From: Dehalococcoidia bacterium
Lineage (GTDB): Bacteria > Chloroflexota > Dehalococcoidia > UBA2979
NCBI GenBank assembly: GCA_023228825.1
Contig: JALOAL010000008.1
Span: forward strand, 62,001-126,000
Reading direction: 5' to 3'
Length of the DNA: 64,000 bases
A program made the translations under genes and the position numbers. Every line of letters starts with the position of its first letter. The stretch's first letter is position 1. Below are positions 32,532-41,808 of this stretch, one piece after another. A model generated the notes under the pieces. That model had not been told where the DNA came from. It saw nothing but the letters and a program-made list of their open reading frames with translations, and did not search any database.

Positions 32532-32825
32532 ATGCCGGTCAGTGTCTATATCCCCTCCCCGTTCCGGCGGATCACCGCGAACCGCGAGAACGTGACGGTG
32601 GAGGGCAGTACGGTGGGCGAGGTGCTGGATGCGGTGGAGCGGTTGCACCCCGGGTTTGCGAACCTGGTGTTTGACGCCGACCACCGTGTGCCCACGCACA
32701 TCAACGTCTACCTGAACAACACAGAGATTCACGATCTCGACGGGATCGCGACGAAGGTATCGGACGGCGACCAGGTTGCCGTCATCCCCGCGCTGGCGGG
32801 TGGATCTGGGGGAAGCAATGTCTGA
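32532..32825 (+). CDS. Ubiquitin-like sulfur carrier 2
   Basis: A 97-residue beta-grasp carrier: SVYIPSPFRRITANRENVTV, STVGEVLDAVERLHPGF, HINVYLNNTEIHDL, VSDGDQVAVIPALAGGSGGS. It differs from carriers 1 and 3 in the middle (VPTHINVY in place of RRFVNxY). The C-terminus has two Gly-Gly pairs and ends SGGSNV, so six residues follow the first pair. It overlaps the start of the E1-like gene by eight bases, suggesting that it is that enzyme's primary partner. Confidence 0.8.
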   Translation: MPVSVYIPSPFRRITANRENVTVEGSTVGEVLDAVERLHPGFANLVFDADHRVPTHINVYLNNTEIHDLDGIATKVSDGDQVAVIPALAGGSGGSNV

Positions 32826-33672
32826 TGCACCGCAGACGACAGTCTCTGAGGCGCTGACGCCGGACGAGGTGATGCGCTACTCGCGTCACATCATCATGCC
32901 CCAGGTGGGGCCGCAGGGTCAGCGCAAACTGCGCGCCGGCCGCGTGCTGATCATCGGCGCGGGCGGCCTCGGCGGCCCCGTGGCGCTCTACCTGGCCATG
33001 GCCGGCGTGGGCAAGATCGGCATGGTCGAGTTCGATGTGGTGGACCTGTCCAACCTGCAGCGCCAGATGCTGCACACCACCGCGGACGTGGACCGGCCGA
33101 AGATCGTCTCCGCAGAGGAGAAACTGAAGGCCTACAACCCGCACGTGGAGGTGGTGAAGCACCACACGCCCATCACCAGCGACAACGCCATGGAGATCAT
33201 CTCCGGCTACGACATCGTGGTGAACGGCGCGGACAACTTCGCCACGCGCTACCTGGTGAACGACGCCTGCTACCTGGCCGGTAAGACGCTGGTGGACGGC
33301 GCCATCTTGCTGTTTGACGGGCAGGCCACGGTCTACAAGCCCGGCAGCGGCTGCTACCGCTGCCTCTATCCGGATCCGCCCCCGCCGGGCCTGGTGCCTT
33401 CCTGCGCGGAGGCTGGCGTGCTGGGTGCGATCACCGGCATCATCGGCTCCATCCAGGCGACCGAGGTCTTCAAGCAGATCCTGGACATCGGCAACCCGCT
33501 GGTGAACCGGCTGCTGCTGGTGGACGCCCTGAGCATGGAGTTCCGCACCATGAAGTTGCGCCGCGACCCGTCCTGCCCGCTGTGCGGTGACAACCCCACG
33601 GTGACCGAGTTGATCGACTACGACGCCTTCTGCGGCTCGCCGCCGCTGGAGATGCCGGCGGCGACTGCGTAG
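32818..33672 (+). CDS. moeB: E1-like sulfur-carrier adenylyltransferase (MoeB/ThiF family)
   Basis: Activates the carrier C-terminus as an acyl-adenylate for conversion to a thiocarboxylate. The 284 residues have the nucleotide-binding LIIGAGGLGGPVALYLA (47-53 core), SNLQRQMLH, the Asp/Asn motif VVNGADNFATRYLVNDACY, two CxxC zinc pairs (CYRC and CPLC) and the conserved Cys in VPSCAEAGVLG. There is no C-terminal rhodanese domain; the separate sulfurtransferase at 35132 may supply sulfur. A GGGGGAAGC site precedes the ATG, and the start overlaps carrier 2. Confidence 0.88.
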   Translation: MSDAPQTTVSEALTPDEVMRYSRHIIMPQVGPQGQRKLRAGRVLIIGAGGLGGPVALYLAMAGVGKIGMVEFDVVDLSNLQRQMLHTTADVDRPKIVSAEEKLKAYNPHVEVVKHHTPITSDNAMEIISGYDIVVNGADNFATRYLVNDACYLAGKTLVDGAILLFDGQATVYKPGSGCYRCLYPDPPPPGLVPSCAEAGVLGAITGIIGSIQATEVFKQILDIGNPLVNRLLLVDALSMEFRTMKLRRDPSCPLCGDNPTVTELIDYDAFCGSPPLEMPAATA

Positions 33673-33757
33673 GCTCCCGACCGGGCGGCGCATTGAGTGT
33701 GAGTGAAGCGGGGGCAGGCCAGGGGCCGCCCCACGCTGACAGGGAAGAGGACAAGCG

Positions 33758-34039
33758 ATGGCGGTGACCGTACACGTGACCTCGGTCATCCAGCAGGTCG
33801 TGAACGGCCAGCGGGAGTTCAGCGCAGATGGCGAGACCGTGGGCGAACTGATCGCCAACGTGGAGGACAGTTACCCGGGCTTTGCCAGCCGCGTAATGGA
33901 CGAGGACGGCGAGATCCGTCGCTTCGTCAATGTCTACCTGAATGACGAGGACGTCCGCTACCTGGGCGGCAAGGACACGGCGCTGAAGGACGGGGACACC
34001 GTCTCCTTCCTGCCGGCCCTGGCCGGCGGGGCGGCCTGA
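33758..34039 (+). CDS. Ubiquitin-like sulfur carrier 3 (CysO-like)
   Basis: A 93-residue carrier placed directly before cysM, as cysO is in mycobacteria. Features are VTVHVTSVIQQVVNGQ, ETVGELIANVEDSYPGF, IRRFVNVYLNDEDVRYLGG and LKDGDTVSFLPALAGGAA. In mycobacteria CysO thiocarboxylate gives its sulfur to CysM and the cysteine adduct is released by a JAMM protease; all three roles are present here. Two Ala follow the Gly-Gly, so a pre-activation cut is also needed. GGAAGAGG precedes the ATG. Confidence 0.85.
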   Translation: MAVTVHVTSVIQQVVNGQREFSADGETVGELIANVEDSYPGFASRVMDEDGEIRRFVNVYLNDEDVRYLGGKDTALKDGDTVSFLPALAGGAA

Positions 34040-34083
34040 CGCCGGCCGCTGAGGACGGGACCTGTAGTGGCAGGGGAGCGCGG

Positions 34084-35019
<936 letters not shown>

Positions 35020-35131
35020 TCGGCCTGGACGAGCGCGAAACCTCGTCACTGTCCATGGCGCCCATGGCGCCCGTGGCAGTGGTGACAGCCGGTGTGTGAG
35101 ATTTCGAGCAGACAGCACAGGGAGGCTTGAT

Positions 35132-35953
35132 GTGGTCGACAAACTGGTGACCTGCGACTGGGTCCAGGAACACAGGGACGATCCGGACGTACGCCTGGTG
35201 GAGGTGGACGTAGACACGGAGGCCTACCGCGAGGGCCACATTGAGGGCGCGATCTCCTGGAACTGGACCACCCAACTCCAGGACGAGGTCACGCGCGACA
35301 TCCTCACCAGGGAGGACTTCGAGGCGTTGATGCAGCGCTCCGGGATCACCCCGGAGACGTACGTGATCCTGTACGGCGACAACAACAACTGGTTCGCGGC
35401 CTACGCGCTCTGGCTCATGGAGTTGTACGGCCACGAGAAGGTCTCGCTGATGGACGGCGGGCGCGTGAAGTGGCTGGGCGACAACCGCCCCATCACCACC
35501 GCGGAGCCCACCTTCGAGGCCACCTCGTACCAGGCGAAGGATGCGGATCCGAGCATCCGCGCCAGGCGGGACGATGTGCTGCAGGCGCTGGGGAGCGACA
35601 TCAACCTGGTGGACGTGCGCAGCCCTGCGGAGTTCACGGGCGAGGTCATTGCCCCTCCGGGCATGAGCGAGACGGCGCAGCGCGGCGGCCACATCCCGGG
35701 CGCCCGTAACGTCCCGTGGGCGCGCGCGGTCAACGAGGACGGCACCTTCAAGTCGCCGGACGAGTTGAAGGCCCTCTACGAGGGCGCGGGCGTGCAGCCG
35801 CACGGCGACACCATCGCCTACTGCCGCATCGGCGAGCGTTCCAGCCACACCTGGTTCGTGCTGAAGCACATCCTGGGCTACGAGAACGTGAAGAACTACG
35901 ACGGCTCCTGGACCGAGTACGGCTCCATGGTGGGCGTGCCGATCGAGAAGTAG
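35132..35953 (+). CDS. Two-domain rhodanese-type sulfurtransferase
   Basis: A 273-residue thiosulfate/3-mercaptopyruvate sulfurtransferase-like protein. The N-terminal inactive domain (VTCDWVQEHRDDPDVRLVEV, REGHIEGAISWNW) is followed by the active domain, with NLVDVRSPAEFTG, GGHIPGARNVPWARA and the Cys loop AYCRIGERSSHTW. A GGAGG site seven bases before the GTG at 35132 decides the start. It probably hands persulfide sulfur to the activated carriers, replacing the rhodanese domain missing from the E1-like enzyme. Confidence 0.87.
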   Translation: MVDKLVTCDWVQEHRDDPDVRLVEVDVDTEAYREGHIEGAISWNWTTQLQDEVTRDILTREDFEALMQRSGITPETYVILYGDNNNWFAAYALWLMELYGHEKVSLMDGGRVKWLGDNRPITTAEPTFEATSYQAKDADPSIRARRDDVLQALGSDINLVDVRSPAEFTGEVIAPPGMSETAQRGGHIPGARNVPWARAVNEDGTFKSPDELKALYEGAGVQPHGDTIAYCRIGERSSHTWFVLKHILGYENVKNYDGSWTEYGSMVGVPIEK

Positions 35954-35992
35954 CGGACGGCGGTCCGCCGGGGGAGAGGAGCGAGGGACGCC

Positions 35993-36397
35993 ATGGTGGC
36001 CTCCAAAGACAGCGCGACGTTGGAGCAGGCGTTGCTCCGGCGAGTCCTCTCCTCCGCCGACGGCCGGCGCCTGCACGTCCGCTTTGATGCGGCCGTGCTG
36101 AACCGCTACCGCGCGATGCCCGGCGCGCAGTTGATCCGCACGCGCACGGTGGGCCGCATCAACCTCCCGAGCCGCTGGTCACTGGACGTGGGGATCGCCC
36201 CCGCGGACGGCCAGGACGAGGCCGCCGGGGTGGTGCTCCACGCCACCCTGGGCGACCTCCTGGACCGCCTCCCGGAGGAGGAGCGCGCCCACTGGGTGGC
36301 CCACCTCATCTCGCAGCCCTCGAGCGTGAACTTCCTGCAGATGAAGATGTCCGCCGGCGCCTGCATCGACGATGGGGAGCCCGAGGCCTGGGTGTAG
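35993..36397 (+). CDS. Uncharacterised 134-residue protein in the sulfur-carrier operon
   Basis: I do not recognise this family. It is soluble, with alternating strands and helices: LHVRFDAAVLNRYRAMPG, VGRINLPSRWSLDVGIAP, a helical stretch DLLDRLPEEERAHWVAHLI, and a C-terminal segment SVNFLQMKMSAGACIDDG with its only Cys. A GGAGAGG-like site precedes the ATG. It is held between the sulfurtransferase and the JAMM protease genes, so a role in carrier maturation or sulfur relay is plausible, though inferred only from position. Confidence 0.6.
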   Translation: MVASKDSATLEQALLRRVLSSADGRRLHVRFDAAVLNRYRAMPGAQLIRTRTVGRINLPSRWSLDVGIAPADGQDEAAGVVLHATLGDLLDRLPEEERAHWVAHLISQPSSVNFLQMKMSAGACIDDGEPEAWV

Positions 36398-36529
36398 TGC
36401 CCCGCCGTACGTGGTGAGCGAGGCATGCGAAGCGTGCGCAGGCGCCGAGAGGCCTTGAGGGCGACGGTTCCGGGGGAAGAGTGAGTCCGACGTGTCTGAC
36501 CGCCCGCGAGCGTAGAAACGAGCCGTAGG

Positions 36530-36961
36530 ATGCCTCGAATCTCACAGGCCATTGTGGACGAGATGGTCGCGCATGCGCGGGAGGACCTGCCGGACGAGGC
36601 GTGCGGCATGTTGCACGCCCGCGGCGGGGAGGTCACCGCGGCCCATCGCATCCGCAACGTGGCCGCCAGCCCGTACCGGTACGAGATGGACCCCCTCCAG
36701 ATGCTGAAACTTGAGCGCGGGCGCGAGGAGAGCGGCGAGACGTTGTTCGCCATCTACCACTCGCACGTGGCGAGCAAGGCGTACCCTTCGCCCACGGACG
36801 TGCGCATGGCGTTCTTCCCGCCGGGGGAATTGGACCAGGAACCCATGTTCCCCGGGACGTACTACATCCTGGTCTCGCTGGAGCACGAGGAGGCGGACGT
36901 GCGCGCCTACCTCATCACTCGCGGCGGCGAGATCACGGAAGAACCGATCGAGGTGGTCTGA
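36530..36961 (+). CDS. M67-family JAMM metalloprotease (Mec+-like)
   Basis: A 143-residue zinc isopeptidase. The JAMM motif is complete: Glu23 in DEACGML, then His77-x-His79 and Asp90 in YHSHVASKAYPSPTDVR. In mycobacteria Mec+ releases cysteine from CysO-Cys; in Wolinella the HcyD protease trims the carrier HcyS to expose Gly-Gly. Both jobs would suit this cluster, where every carrier has extra C-terminal residues. Its stop overlaps the folP ATG by one base. Confidence 0.9.
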   Translation: MPRISQAIVDEMVAHAREDLPDEACGMLHARGGEVTAAHRIRNVAASPYRYEMDPLQMLKLERGREESGETLFAIYHSHVASKAYPSPTDVRMAFFPPGELDQEPMFPGTYYILVSLEHEEADVRAYLITRGGEITEEPIEVV

Positions 36962-37824
36962 TGACCCGGGAGGGCGCTCCGCCTCCTCCGCCTCCTCCGC
37001 CCGCCGCCATCACCATCGGCGGGCAGGTCTTCGAGTGGGGGCAGCGCACCCACGTGATGGGCATCATCAACGCCTCGCCGGACTCGTTCTCCGGGGACGG
37101 CATGCCCGACCCCCAGGGTGCGGCCCGGCTGGCGGAGGAGATGGTGGCCGCGGGCGCGCACTGGCTGGACGTGGGCGCCGAGTCCACCCGCCCGGAGTTC
37201 GCCCCCGTGGACGCAGAGGACGAGTGGAAGCGCCTGCAACTGGTGCTGGGCCCCGTGCGCCGCGTGGTAAGGGTCCCGATCTCCGTGGACACCACGAAGG
37301 CGGAGGTGGCCCGACGCGCGCTGGAGTACGGCGCGGACGCGGTGAACGACGTCTCCGGCCTGCGGGGCGACCCCGACATGGCGAAGGTGGTGGCGGACGC
37401 CGGCGTGCCGGTGGTCATCATGCACAACCAGCGCGGCCGCCAGTTCAGCGGCGACGTGATGAAGGACATCCGCGCGGGCCTGCGGGAGGGCATGACCGCC
37501 GTCATGAACGCCGGGCTGCCGGAGTCGCAGATCATCGTGGACCCGGGCTACGGCTTCGGCTGGGGGCCCGTGCGCGACTTCGAGATGCTGGCGCGATTGG
37601 CCGAGTTGAAGGCGCTGGGCCGGCCGATCCTGGTGGGGACCTCGCGCAAGTCCTCCATCGGCTACGTGATCGACCGTCCGGCGCGGGAGCGCACGTACGG
37701 CACTGCGGCGACCATCGCCATCGCGATTGACCGAGGCGCGGACATCGTGCGCGTGCATGACGTGGAGGAGATGGCGCAGGTCGCGAAGGTGACGGACGCG
37801 ATCGTGCGTGGGCAGGTGCCGTGA
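36961..37824 (+). CDS. folP: Dihydropteroate synthase
   Basis: Joins p-aminobenzoate to dihydropterin pyrophosphate in folate synthesis. The 287 residues show HVMGIINASPDSFSGDG, WLDVGAESTRP, ISVDTTKAEVARRALEYGA, VVIMHNQRG, IIVDPGYGFGWG and ILVGTSRKSSIGYV. The N-terminus carries a run of eight Pro from a CCTCCG microsatellite (about 36981-37006). It starts on the last base of the protease stop, and folK follows with a four-base overlap, so folate genes are carried in the sulfur operon. Folate serves methionine synthesis, a possible link. Confidence 0.93.
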   Translation: MTREGAPPPPPPPPAAITIGGQVFEWGQRTHVMGIINASPDSFSGDGMPDPQGAARLAEEMVAAGAHWLDVGAESTRPEFAPVDAEDEWKRLQLVLGPVRRVVRVPISVDTTKAEVARRALEYGADAVNDVSGLRGDPDMAKVVADAGVPVVIMHNQRGRQFSGDVMKDIRAGLREGMTAVMNAGLPESQIIVDPGYGFGWGPVRDFEMLARLAELKALGRPILVGTSRKSSIGYVIDRPARERTYGTAATIAIAIDRGADIVRVHDVEEMAQVAKVTDAIVRGQVP

Positions 37825-38345
37825 GGCGACACCCCCGCCACGTCTACCTGGCGCTCGGCTCCAACCTGGGTGACCGCGAGGCGCACCTGCGCGCGGCCGT
37901 GCGAGGGCTGCGCGAGGGGGGCGTGGCGGTGGACGCGGTATCCTCGCTCTACGAGACGCCTCCCTGGGGCGTCCTGGACCAACCGCCGTTCCGGAACGCC
38001 GCCGTGGGCGGCCTGTCCTCCCTCTGCCCCTCGGCGATCCTGGACCTGGCGAAGCGCCTGGAGGCCGAGGCGGGCCGCAACTTTGGCGCCGAGCGCTGGA
38101 CGGCCCGCCCGCTGGATATCGACATCGCGCTCATCGAGGGGGAGCGGGTGGACGAGCCGGACCTCACGGTGCCGCACACCCTGCTCACCGAGCGCTCGTT
38201 CGTCCTTGTCCCCCTCGCGGAGGTGGCGGGGGAGGTGCGACACCCGCTCGCGGGGATGCGCATCCGGACGCTGCGTGACCTGCGCCCCGCCTCGGAGCGT
38301 CGCGCGGTGCGGAGGGTTGCGGGGCCGGAGTGGGTGGACGGGTAG
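37821..38345 (+). CDS. folK: 2-amino-4-hydroxy-6-hydroxymethyldihydropteridine diphosphokinase
   Basis: Transfers pyrophosphate from ATP to the pterin, supplying the FolP substrate. The 174 residues contain YLALGSNLGDREAHL, SSLYETPPWGVLDQPPFRN, the ATP/metal motif RWTARPLDIDIALIEG, VPHTLLTERSFVLVPLAEV and a basic tail. The GTG start overlaps the folP stop (GTGA). folB is not visible in the window. Confidence 0.92.
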   Translation: MRRHPRHVYLALGSNLGDREAHLRAAVRGLREGGVAVDAVSSLYETPPWGVLDQPPFRNAAVGGLSSLCPSAILDLAKRLEAEAGRNFGAERWTARPLDIDIALIEGERVDEPDLTVPHTLLTERSFVLVPLAEVAGEVRHPLAGMRIRTLRDLRPASERRAVRRVAGPEWVDG

Positions 38346-38380
38346 CGCACGACGGGACGAACGCTCGAGGGTGGGGACGG

Positions 38381-38665
38381 TTACGCCTCGGCGCCGGGCT
38401 CCTCCGGCGGCCAGTCGGCGGGGTTGTCCCAGTCCTTCGTGGCCATGGTGTAGCCCACCCAGAACAGCACTCCGGACACCACGCCCACGGCAATGCCGAG
38501 GGGTACCGCGATCACGAGGTAGGAGCGCCGCACGGCGCCGCCGAAGAAGCACAGGAACTGCACGGCCGCCAGCGCCATGAGCGCCCGGCCGATCTGGCGC
38601 GAGCGTTCCTGCGTCATGCCGCTGATGGCGGGGGCTTCTGGATCCACGTGGCCGCTCTCGCTCAT
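38381..38665 (-). CDS. Small two-helix membrane protein
   Basis: A 94-residue protein with an acidic N-terminus, two predicted membrane segments (RALMALAAVQFLCFFGGAV and YLVIAVPLGIAVGVVSGVLFWVGYTM) and a Pro/Glu-rich tail. AAGGGGG precedes the ATG at 38663-38665. It lies ten bases downstream of the Trm112-like gene on the same strand. Function unknown. Confidence 0.6.
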   Translation of the reverse strand: MSESGHVDPEAPAISGMTQERSRQIGRALMALAAVQFLCFFGGAVRRSYLVIAVPLGIAVGVVSGVLFWVGYTMATKDWDNPADWPPEEPGAEA

Positions 38666-38675
38666 GACGGCCCCC

Positions 38676-38894
38676 TTAGTGGCCGGTGGGACTGCCGGCC
38701 TGGGCCTCCATCTCCCGGCGCAGGTCCGGGGGGAGCAGGTTCGGGATGCCTTCGGTGATGGGATAGCCCTCGCCACAGGCGGTGCAGGTAAGAGTGCCGT
38801 CCAGCACTTCGCCCGCGTCCTCGCGCGTGGCTTCGAGCCGCAACGGCTGCTTGCAGAGCGGGCACGCCAGGATGTCCATCAGTTCTCGTTGCAT
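38676..38894 (-). CDS. Trm112-family zinc-ribbon protein
   Basis: A 72-residue protein: MQRELMDILACPLCKQPLRL, then LTCTACGEGYPITEGIPNLL. The two CxxC pairs and GYPI-EGIPNLLP are the Trm112/YcaR signature. Trm112 proteins are small activators of methyltransferases in eukaryotes and archaea; bacterial roles are less defined. The ATG at 38892-38894 fits the family start. It diverges from the membrane protein at 38957. Confidence 0.85.
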   Translation of the reverse strand: MQRELMDILACPLCKQPLRLEATREDAGEVLDGTLTCTACGEGYPITEGIPNLLPPDLRREMEAQAGSPTGH

Positions 38895-38956
38895 GGCCGG
38901 ATCGTAGGCGCGGCCGCGCAGCAGCGGCAAACGGGCGTCCCGCCTAGACTCGAAGG

Positions 38957-39709
38957 GTGAGCGAATCAGCGGGGGCCGACGACATTCCAACCAGCCAGAT
39001 CCCAGATCCCAGCCAGGGAGGGCGCATCGCGCTCTCACGGTCGTACGCCGTGCTCAAGCCGGACTCGATCATCATCAAGCCGGCGCGTTCGGCGCTGATC
39101 GGGCCGGCGGTGCAGTCGCTGCTGGCCGTGCTGGCGGTGGTGGTGATCGCGCGCTGGATGAACCACCTGCCGCTGTGGCTGTTGCTGGTGCTCCTGGTGT
39201 TCATCATCATCGCCGGCCCCACCTCCGTACTGGGGCTGGTCTACAACGCCATGGGCACGGCGTTCCTGATGGAACGCCGAAAGGGCACCTGCCGCTGGCA
39301 GCAGGGCTTCCTGGGGCTGGGCCTCGGCACCCGCGAACTCGTGCCGTTCCCCCGCATTCAGCGCATCGAGGTGGGCGGCGACTTCGACGACGAACTGGGG
39401 TCCGGCGACCTGCAGGACGTGGTGCGCTGGGACGTGCGGCTGGTGAAGGACAACGACCGTGTCCTGGACATCGCCAACATCACCACGGCGCGGCCCCTGG
39501 CGGACGAGGCGCTGGAGCGCGCGAACGCCCTGGCCAGCGCTCTGGGCGCGATGTGCGAAAAGTCCGTCCGGCTGGCGGAGATCCCGGCGTGGGCGCTGGA
39601 GGATTACCAAGACTCGGACGACCTCGTGGCTTCGGGTGCGGCCGAAGATGAGATGATCGGGGCGGAGCCAGACGGCGCGCCGGTCGACGGCATCGACCAG
39701 GAGGCCTGA
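38957..39709 (+). CDS. Uncharacterised membrane protein with two central helices
   Basis: A 250-residue protein. The first 45 residues are polar; two membrane segments follow (LLAVLAVVVIARWM and LWLLLVLLVFIIIAGPTSVLGLVY). A beta-rich cytoplasmic part (MERRKGTCRWQQGFLGLG to VLDIANITTARPL) has the look of a bacterial PH-like domain, and the tail is acidic. Family not identified. The -10-like TAGACT ends six bases before the GTG at 38957, suggesting a leaderless transcript. Confidence 0.55.
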   Translation: MSESAGADDIPTSQIPDPSQGGRIALSRSYAVLKPDSIIIKPARSALIGPAVQSLLAVLAVVVIARWMNHLPLWLLLVLLVFIIIAGPTSVLGLVYNAMGTAFLMERRKGTCRWQQGFLGLGLGTRELVPFPRIQRIEVGGDFDDELGSGDLQDVVRWDVRLVKDNDRVLDIANITTARPLADEALERANALASALGAMCEKSVRLAEIPAWALEDYQDSDDLVASGAAEDEMIGAEPDGAPVDGIDQEA

Positions 39710-39725
39710 CGGAAGGGGGCGCGGG

Positions 39726-40121
39726 ATGGATCGTGCTCGGGAACTGATGCGCAACGCTCGGACGATTGCCGTGGTGGGCGTGACCACGAGGCGCGACCGG
39801 CCGGCCAACGACATTGCGGCCTACCTCATTGACCACGGGTTCACGGTGTACCTGGTGAACCCGGACGAGGTGGGCGAGGAACTGCTGGGCCACCACATCT
39901 ACGAGTCCGTCCAGTCCCTGCCCGAACCCGTGGACATCGTGGACGTGTTCCGCCGTCCGGAGGCGGTCCCGCCGGTGGTGGCGGACGCGATCGCTGCGGG
40001 GGCGAAGGCGGTGTGGATGCAGATCGGCATCGTGAACGAGGAGGCCGCCGCCCACGCCCGCGAGGCGGGGCTGGAGGTGGTGATGGATCGCTGCACCAAG
40101 GTGGAGCACGCCCGGCTGTAG
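39726..40121 (+). CDS. CoA-binding domain protein (YccU-like)
   Basis: A 131-residue single Rossmann-type CoA_binding_2 protein. It has RTIAVVGVTTRRDRPANDIA, YLIDHGFTVYLVNPDEVGEE, PVDIVDVFRRPEAVPPVV, KAVWMQIGIVNEEAAAHARE and a final Cys in VVMDRCTKVEHARL. The family binds CoA or related nucleotides; no reaction is established. It begins 17 bases after the previous gene. Confidence 0.85.
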   Translation: MDRARELMRNARTIAVVGVTTRRDRPANDIAAYLIDHGFTVYLVNPDEVGEELLGHHIYESVQSLPEPVDIVDVFRRPEAVPPVVADAIAAGAKAVWMQIGIVNEEAAAHAREAGLEVVMDRCTKVEHARL

Positions 40122-40155
40122 GCCGGCGGTAGGACTGTCACGAATCCGATACCGA

Positions 40156-40184
40156 TTCGACCGCGCGGCGGCAGGTGCTACACT
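40156..40184 (+). promoter_or_regulatory. Promoter of the purF-purM-purH operon
   Basis: TTCGAC (40156-40161) and TACACT (40179-40184) are separated by exactly 17 bases, with a TG extension before the -10. Start is predicted near 40191, which rules out an initiation codon before that point for purF. No purine riboswitch is visible. Confidence 0.55.
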
Positions 40185-40222
40185 TGGCTCCTAGCGGCCC
40201 ATACCGGGGGGACTCCACCGCT

Positions 40223-41716
40223 TTGCACGACGCTCTGAATGAGAAGTGCGGCATCTTTGGAGTCTTCGCTCCCGGCGAAGACGTAGCCCGCCTCACGTTC
40301 TTTGGCCTCCACGCTCTTCAGCACCGCGGGCAAGAGTCCGCCGGCATCTCGACTACAGATGGACGTCGCCTGCACCTCTACACGGACATGGGTCTGGTGG
40401 CCCAGGTGTTCACGGAAGACGCGCTGGAGACGCTGCCCGGCCACGCGGCCATTGGCCACACCCGTTACTCCACCACCGGCGCCAGCACCGTGGGCAACGC
40501 GCAGCCCTTCCGGATGAAGGGCCTGCACGGCGAACTGGCCATTGCCCACAACGGCAACGTGGTGAACGCAGACGTCATGCGCGCCGACCTGGTGGCGCGC
40601 GGCGTCCACTTTGAGACCTCCACCGACACGGAGGTGCTGGGCCGCGTGCTGACGGACGGAGACGGTCAGGACTGGAACGCGCGCTTCGGACAGTTGATGC
40701 GCCGCGCCAACGGGGCCTACTCGCTCACCATCCTCACGCAAGAGGCCGTGTACGCCGTCCGTGACCCGCTGGGCATCCGCCCGCTGGTGATCGGCAAGTT
40801 GAACGGCCACGGCTGGGTGTTCGCGTCCGAGACCTGCGCCCTGGACCACCTGGGCGCCGTCTACGTGCGCGACGTGCGGCCGGGCGAGGTGGTGAGGGCG
40901 GACGGCGAGGGCCTTACCTCCTCCTTCCCGCTGGGCGAGTCGCTGGACATGGTGGAGCCGGAGCATGGACGCCAGGCGCTGTGCCTCTTCGAGTTCATCT
41001 ACTTTGCACGGCCAGACTCCCGCATGGCAGGCCAGTTGCTGCACCAGGCGCGCATGCGCATGGGCGAGCGGCTGGCCTCCGAGCATCCGGTGGAAGCGGA
41101 CGTGGTGATCGGCGTGCCGGACTCGGCGACCGCGGCGGCCATCGGCTACGCGCAGGCGACCGGCATCCCGTACGCGGAAGGCCTGGTCAAGAACCGCTAC
41201 GTGGGCCGCACGTTCATCCAGCCGGACCAGCGTCTGCGCGACCGTGGCGTGCAACTCAAGTACAACCCGTTGCGCGAGGTGCTGGAGGGCAAGCGCGTGA
41301 TCGTGGTGGACGACTCGATCGTCCGAGGCACCACCACCCCTCGCGTGGTGAAGATGGTCCGCGACGCGGGCGCCACGGAGGTGCACCTGCGCATCACCGC
41401 CCCGCCCATCACCCATCCCTGCTTCTACGGCGTGGACATGGCCACGCGCGGCGAGTTGATCGCCGCCAACATGACGGAGGACGAGATCCGCGAGCACGTG
41501 GGCGCGGACTCCCTGGGCTACCTGTCGCTGGAGGGCACGGTCTGGGCCGCGAACATCGGCGAGGGCCAGCACTGCACGGCCTGTTTCTCCGGCGTCTACC
41601 CCAGCGAGGTGCCGCTGCAGTTCGACAAGTTCGCCCTGGAGGGCGAGGGCCTGCCCGACCACGAGATCCCGATGGCGGCTCCGCTGCCCGTGACCGAACC
41701 GCTGACCGTCCGCTGA
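40223..41716 (+). CDS. purF: Amidophosphoribosyltransferase
   Basis: First committed step of purine synthesis: PRPP plus glutamine to phosphoribosylamine. The 497 residues have an eight-residue propeptide and the nucleophile Cys9 (NEKCGIFGVFAPG), which must be exposed by cleavage. Ntn-hydrolase motifs include HALQHRGQESAGI, HTRYSTTG and AHNGNVVN; the phosphoribosyltransferase loop is VIVVDDSIVRGTT. Late Cys (CFYGVDM, HCTACFSG) resemble the Fe-S type of Bacillus PurF. The TTG at 40223 was chosen: it follows the promoter start, has GGGGGGA ten bases upstream and leaves a short propeptide. Confidence 0.93.
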   Translation: MHDALNEKCGIFGVFAPGEDVARLTFFGLHALQHRGQESAGISTTDGRRLHLYTDMGLVAQVFTEDALETLPGHAAIGHTRYSTTGASTVGNAQPFRMKGLHGELAIAHNGNVVNADVMRADLVARGVHFETSTDTEVLGRVLTDGDGQDWNARFGQLMRRANGAYSLTILTQEAVYAVRDPLGIRPLVIGKLNGHGWVFASETCALDHLGAVYVRDVRPGEVVRADGEGLTSSFPLGESLDMVEPEHGRQALCLFEFIYFARPDSRMAGQLLHQARMRMGERLASEHPVEADVVIGVPDSATAAAIGYAQATGIPYAEGLVKNRYVGRTFIQPDQRLRDRGVQLKYNPLREVLEGKRVIVVDDSIVRGTTTPRVVKMVRDAGATEVHLRITAPPITHPCFYGVDMATRGELIAANMTEDEIREHVGADSLGYLSLEGTVWAANIGEGQHCTACFSGVYPSEVPLQFDKFALEGEGLPDHEIPMAAPLPVTEPLTVR

Positions 41717-41808
41717 TCTGGCACCCGAAGCCCACCCACCGCACGCCAGTCGAACTCACGTCGCGGAGGCGATAGCCTTCCCTTTCCTCCCCCACTGCGA
41801 GTCTTGTG

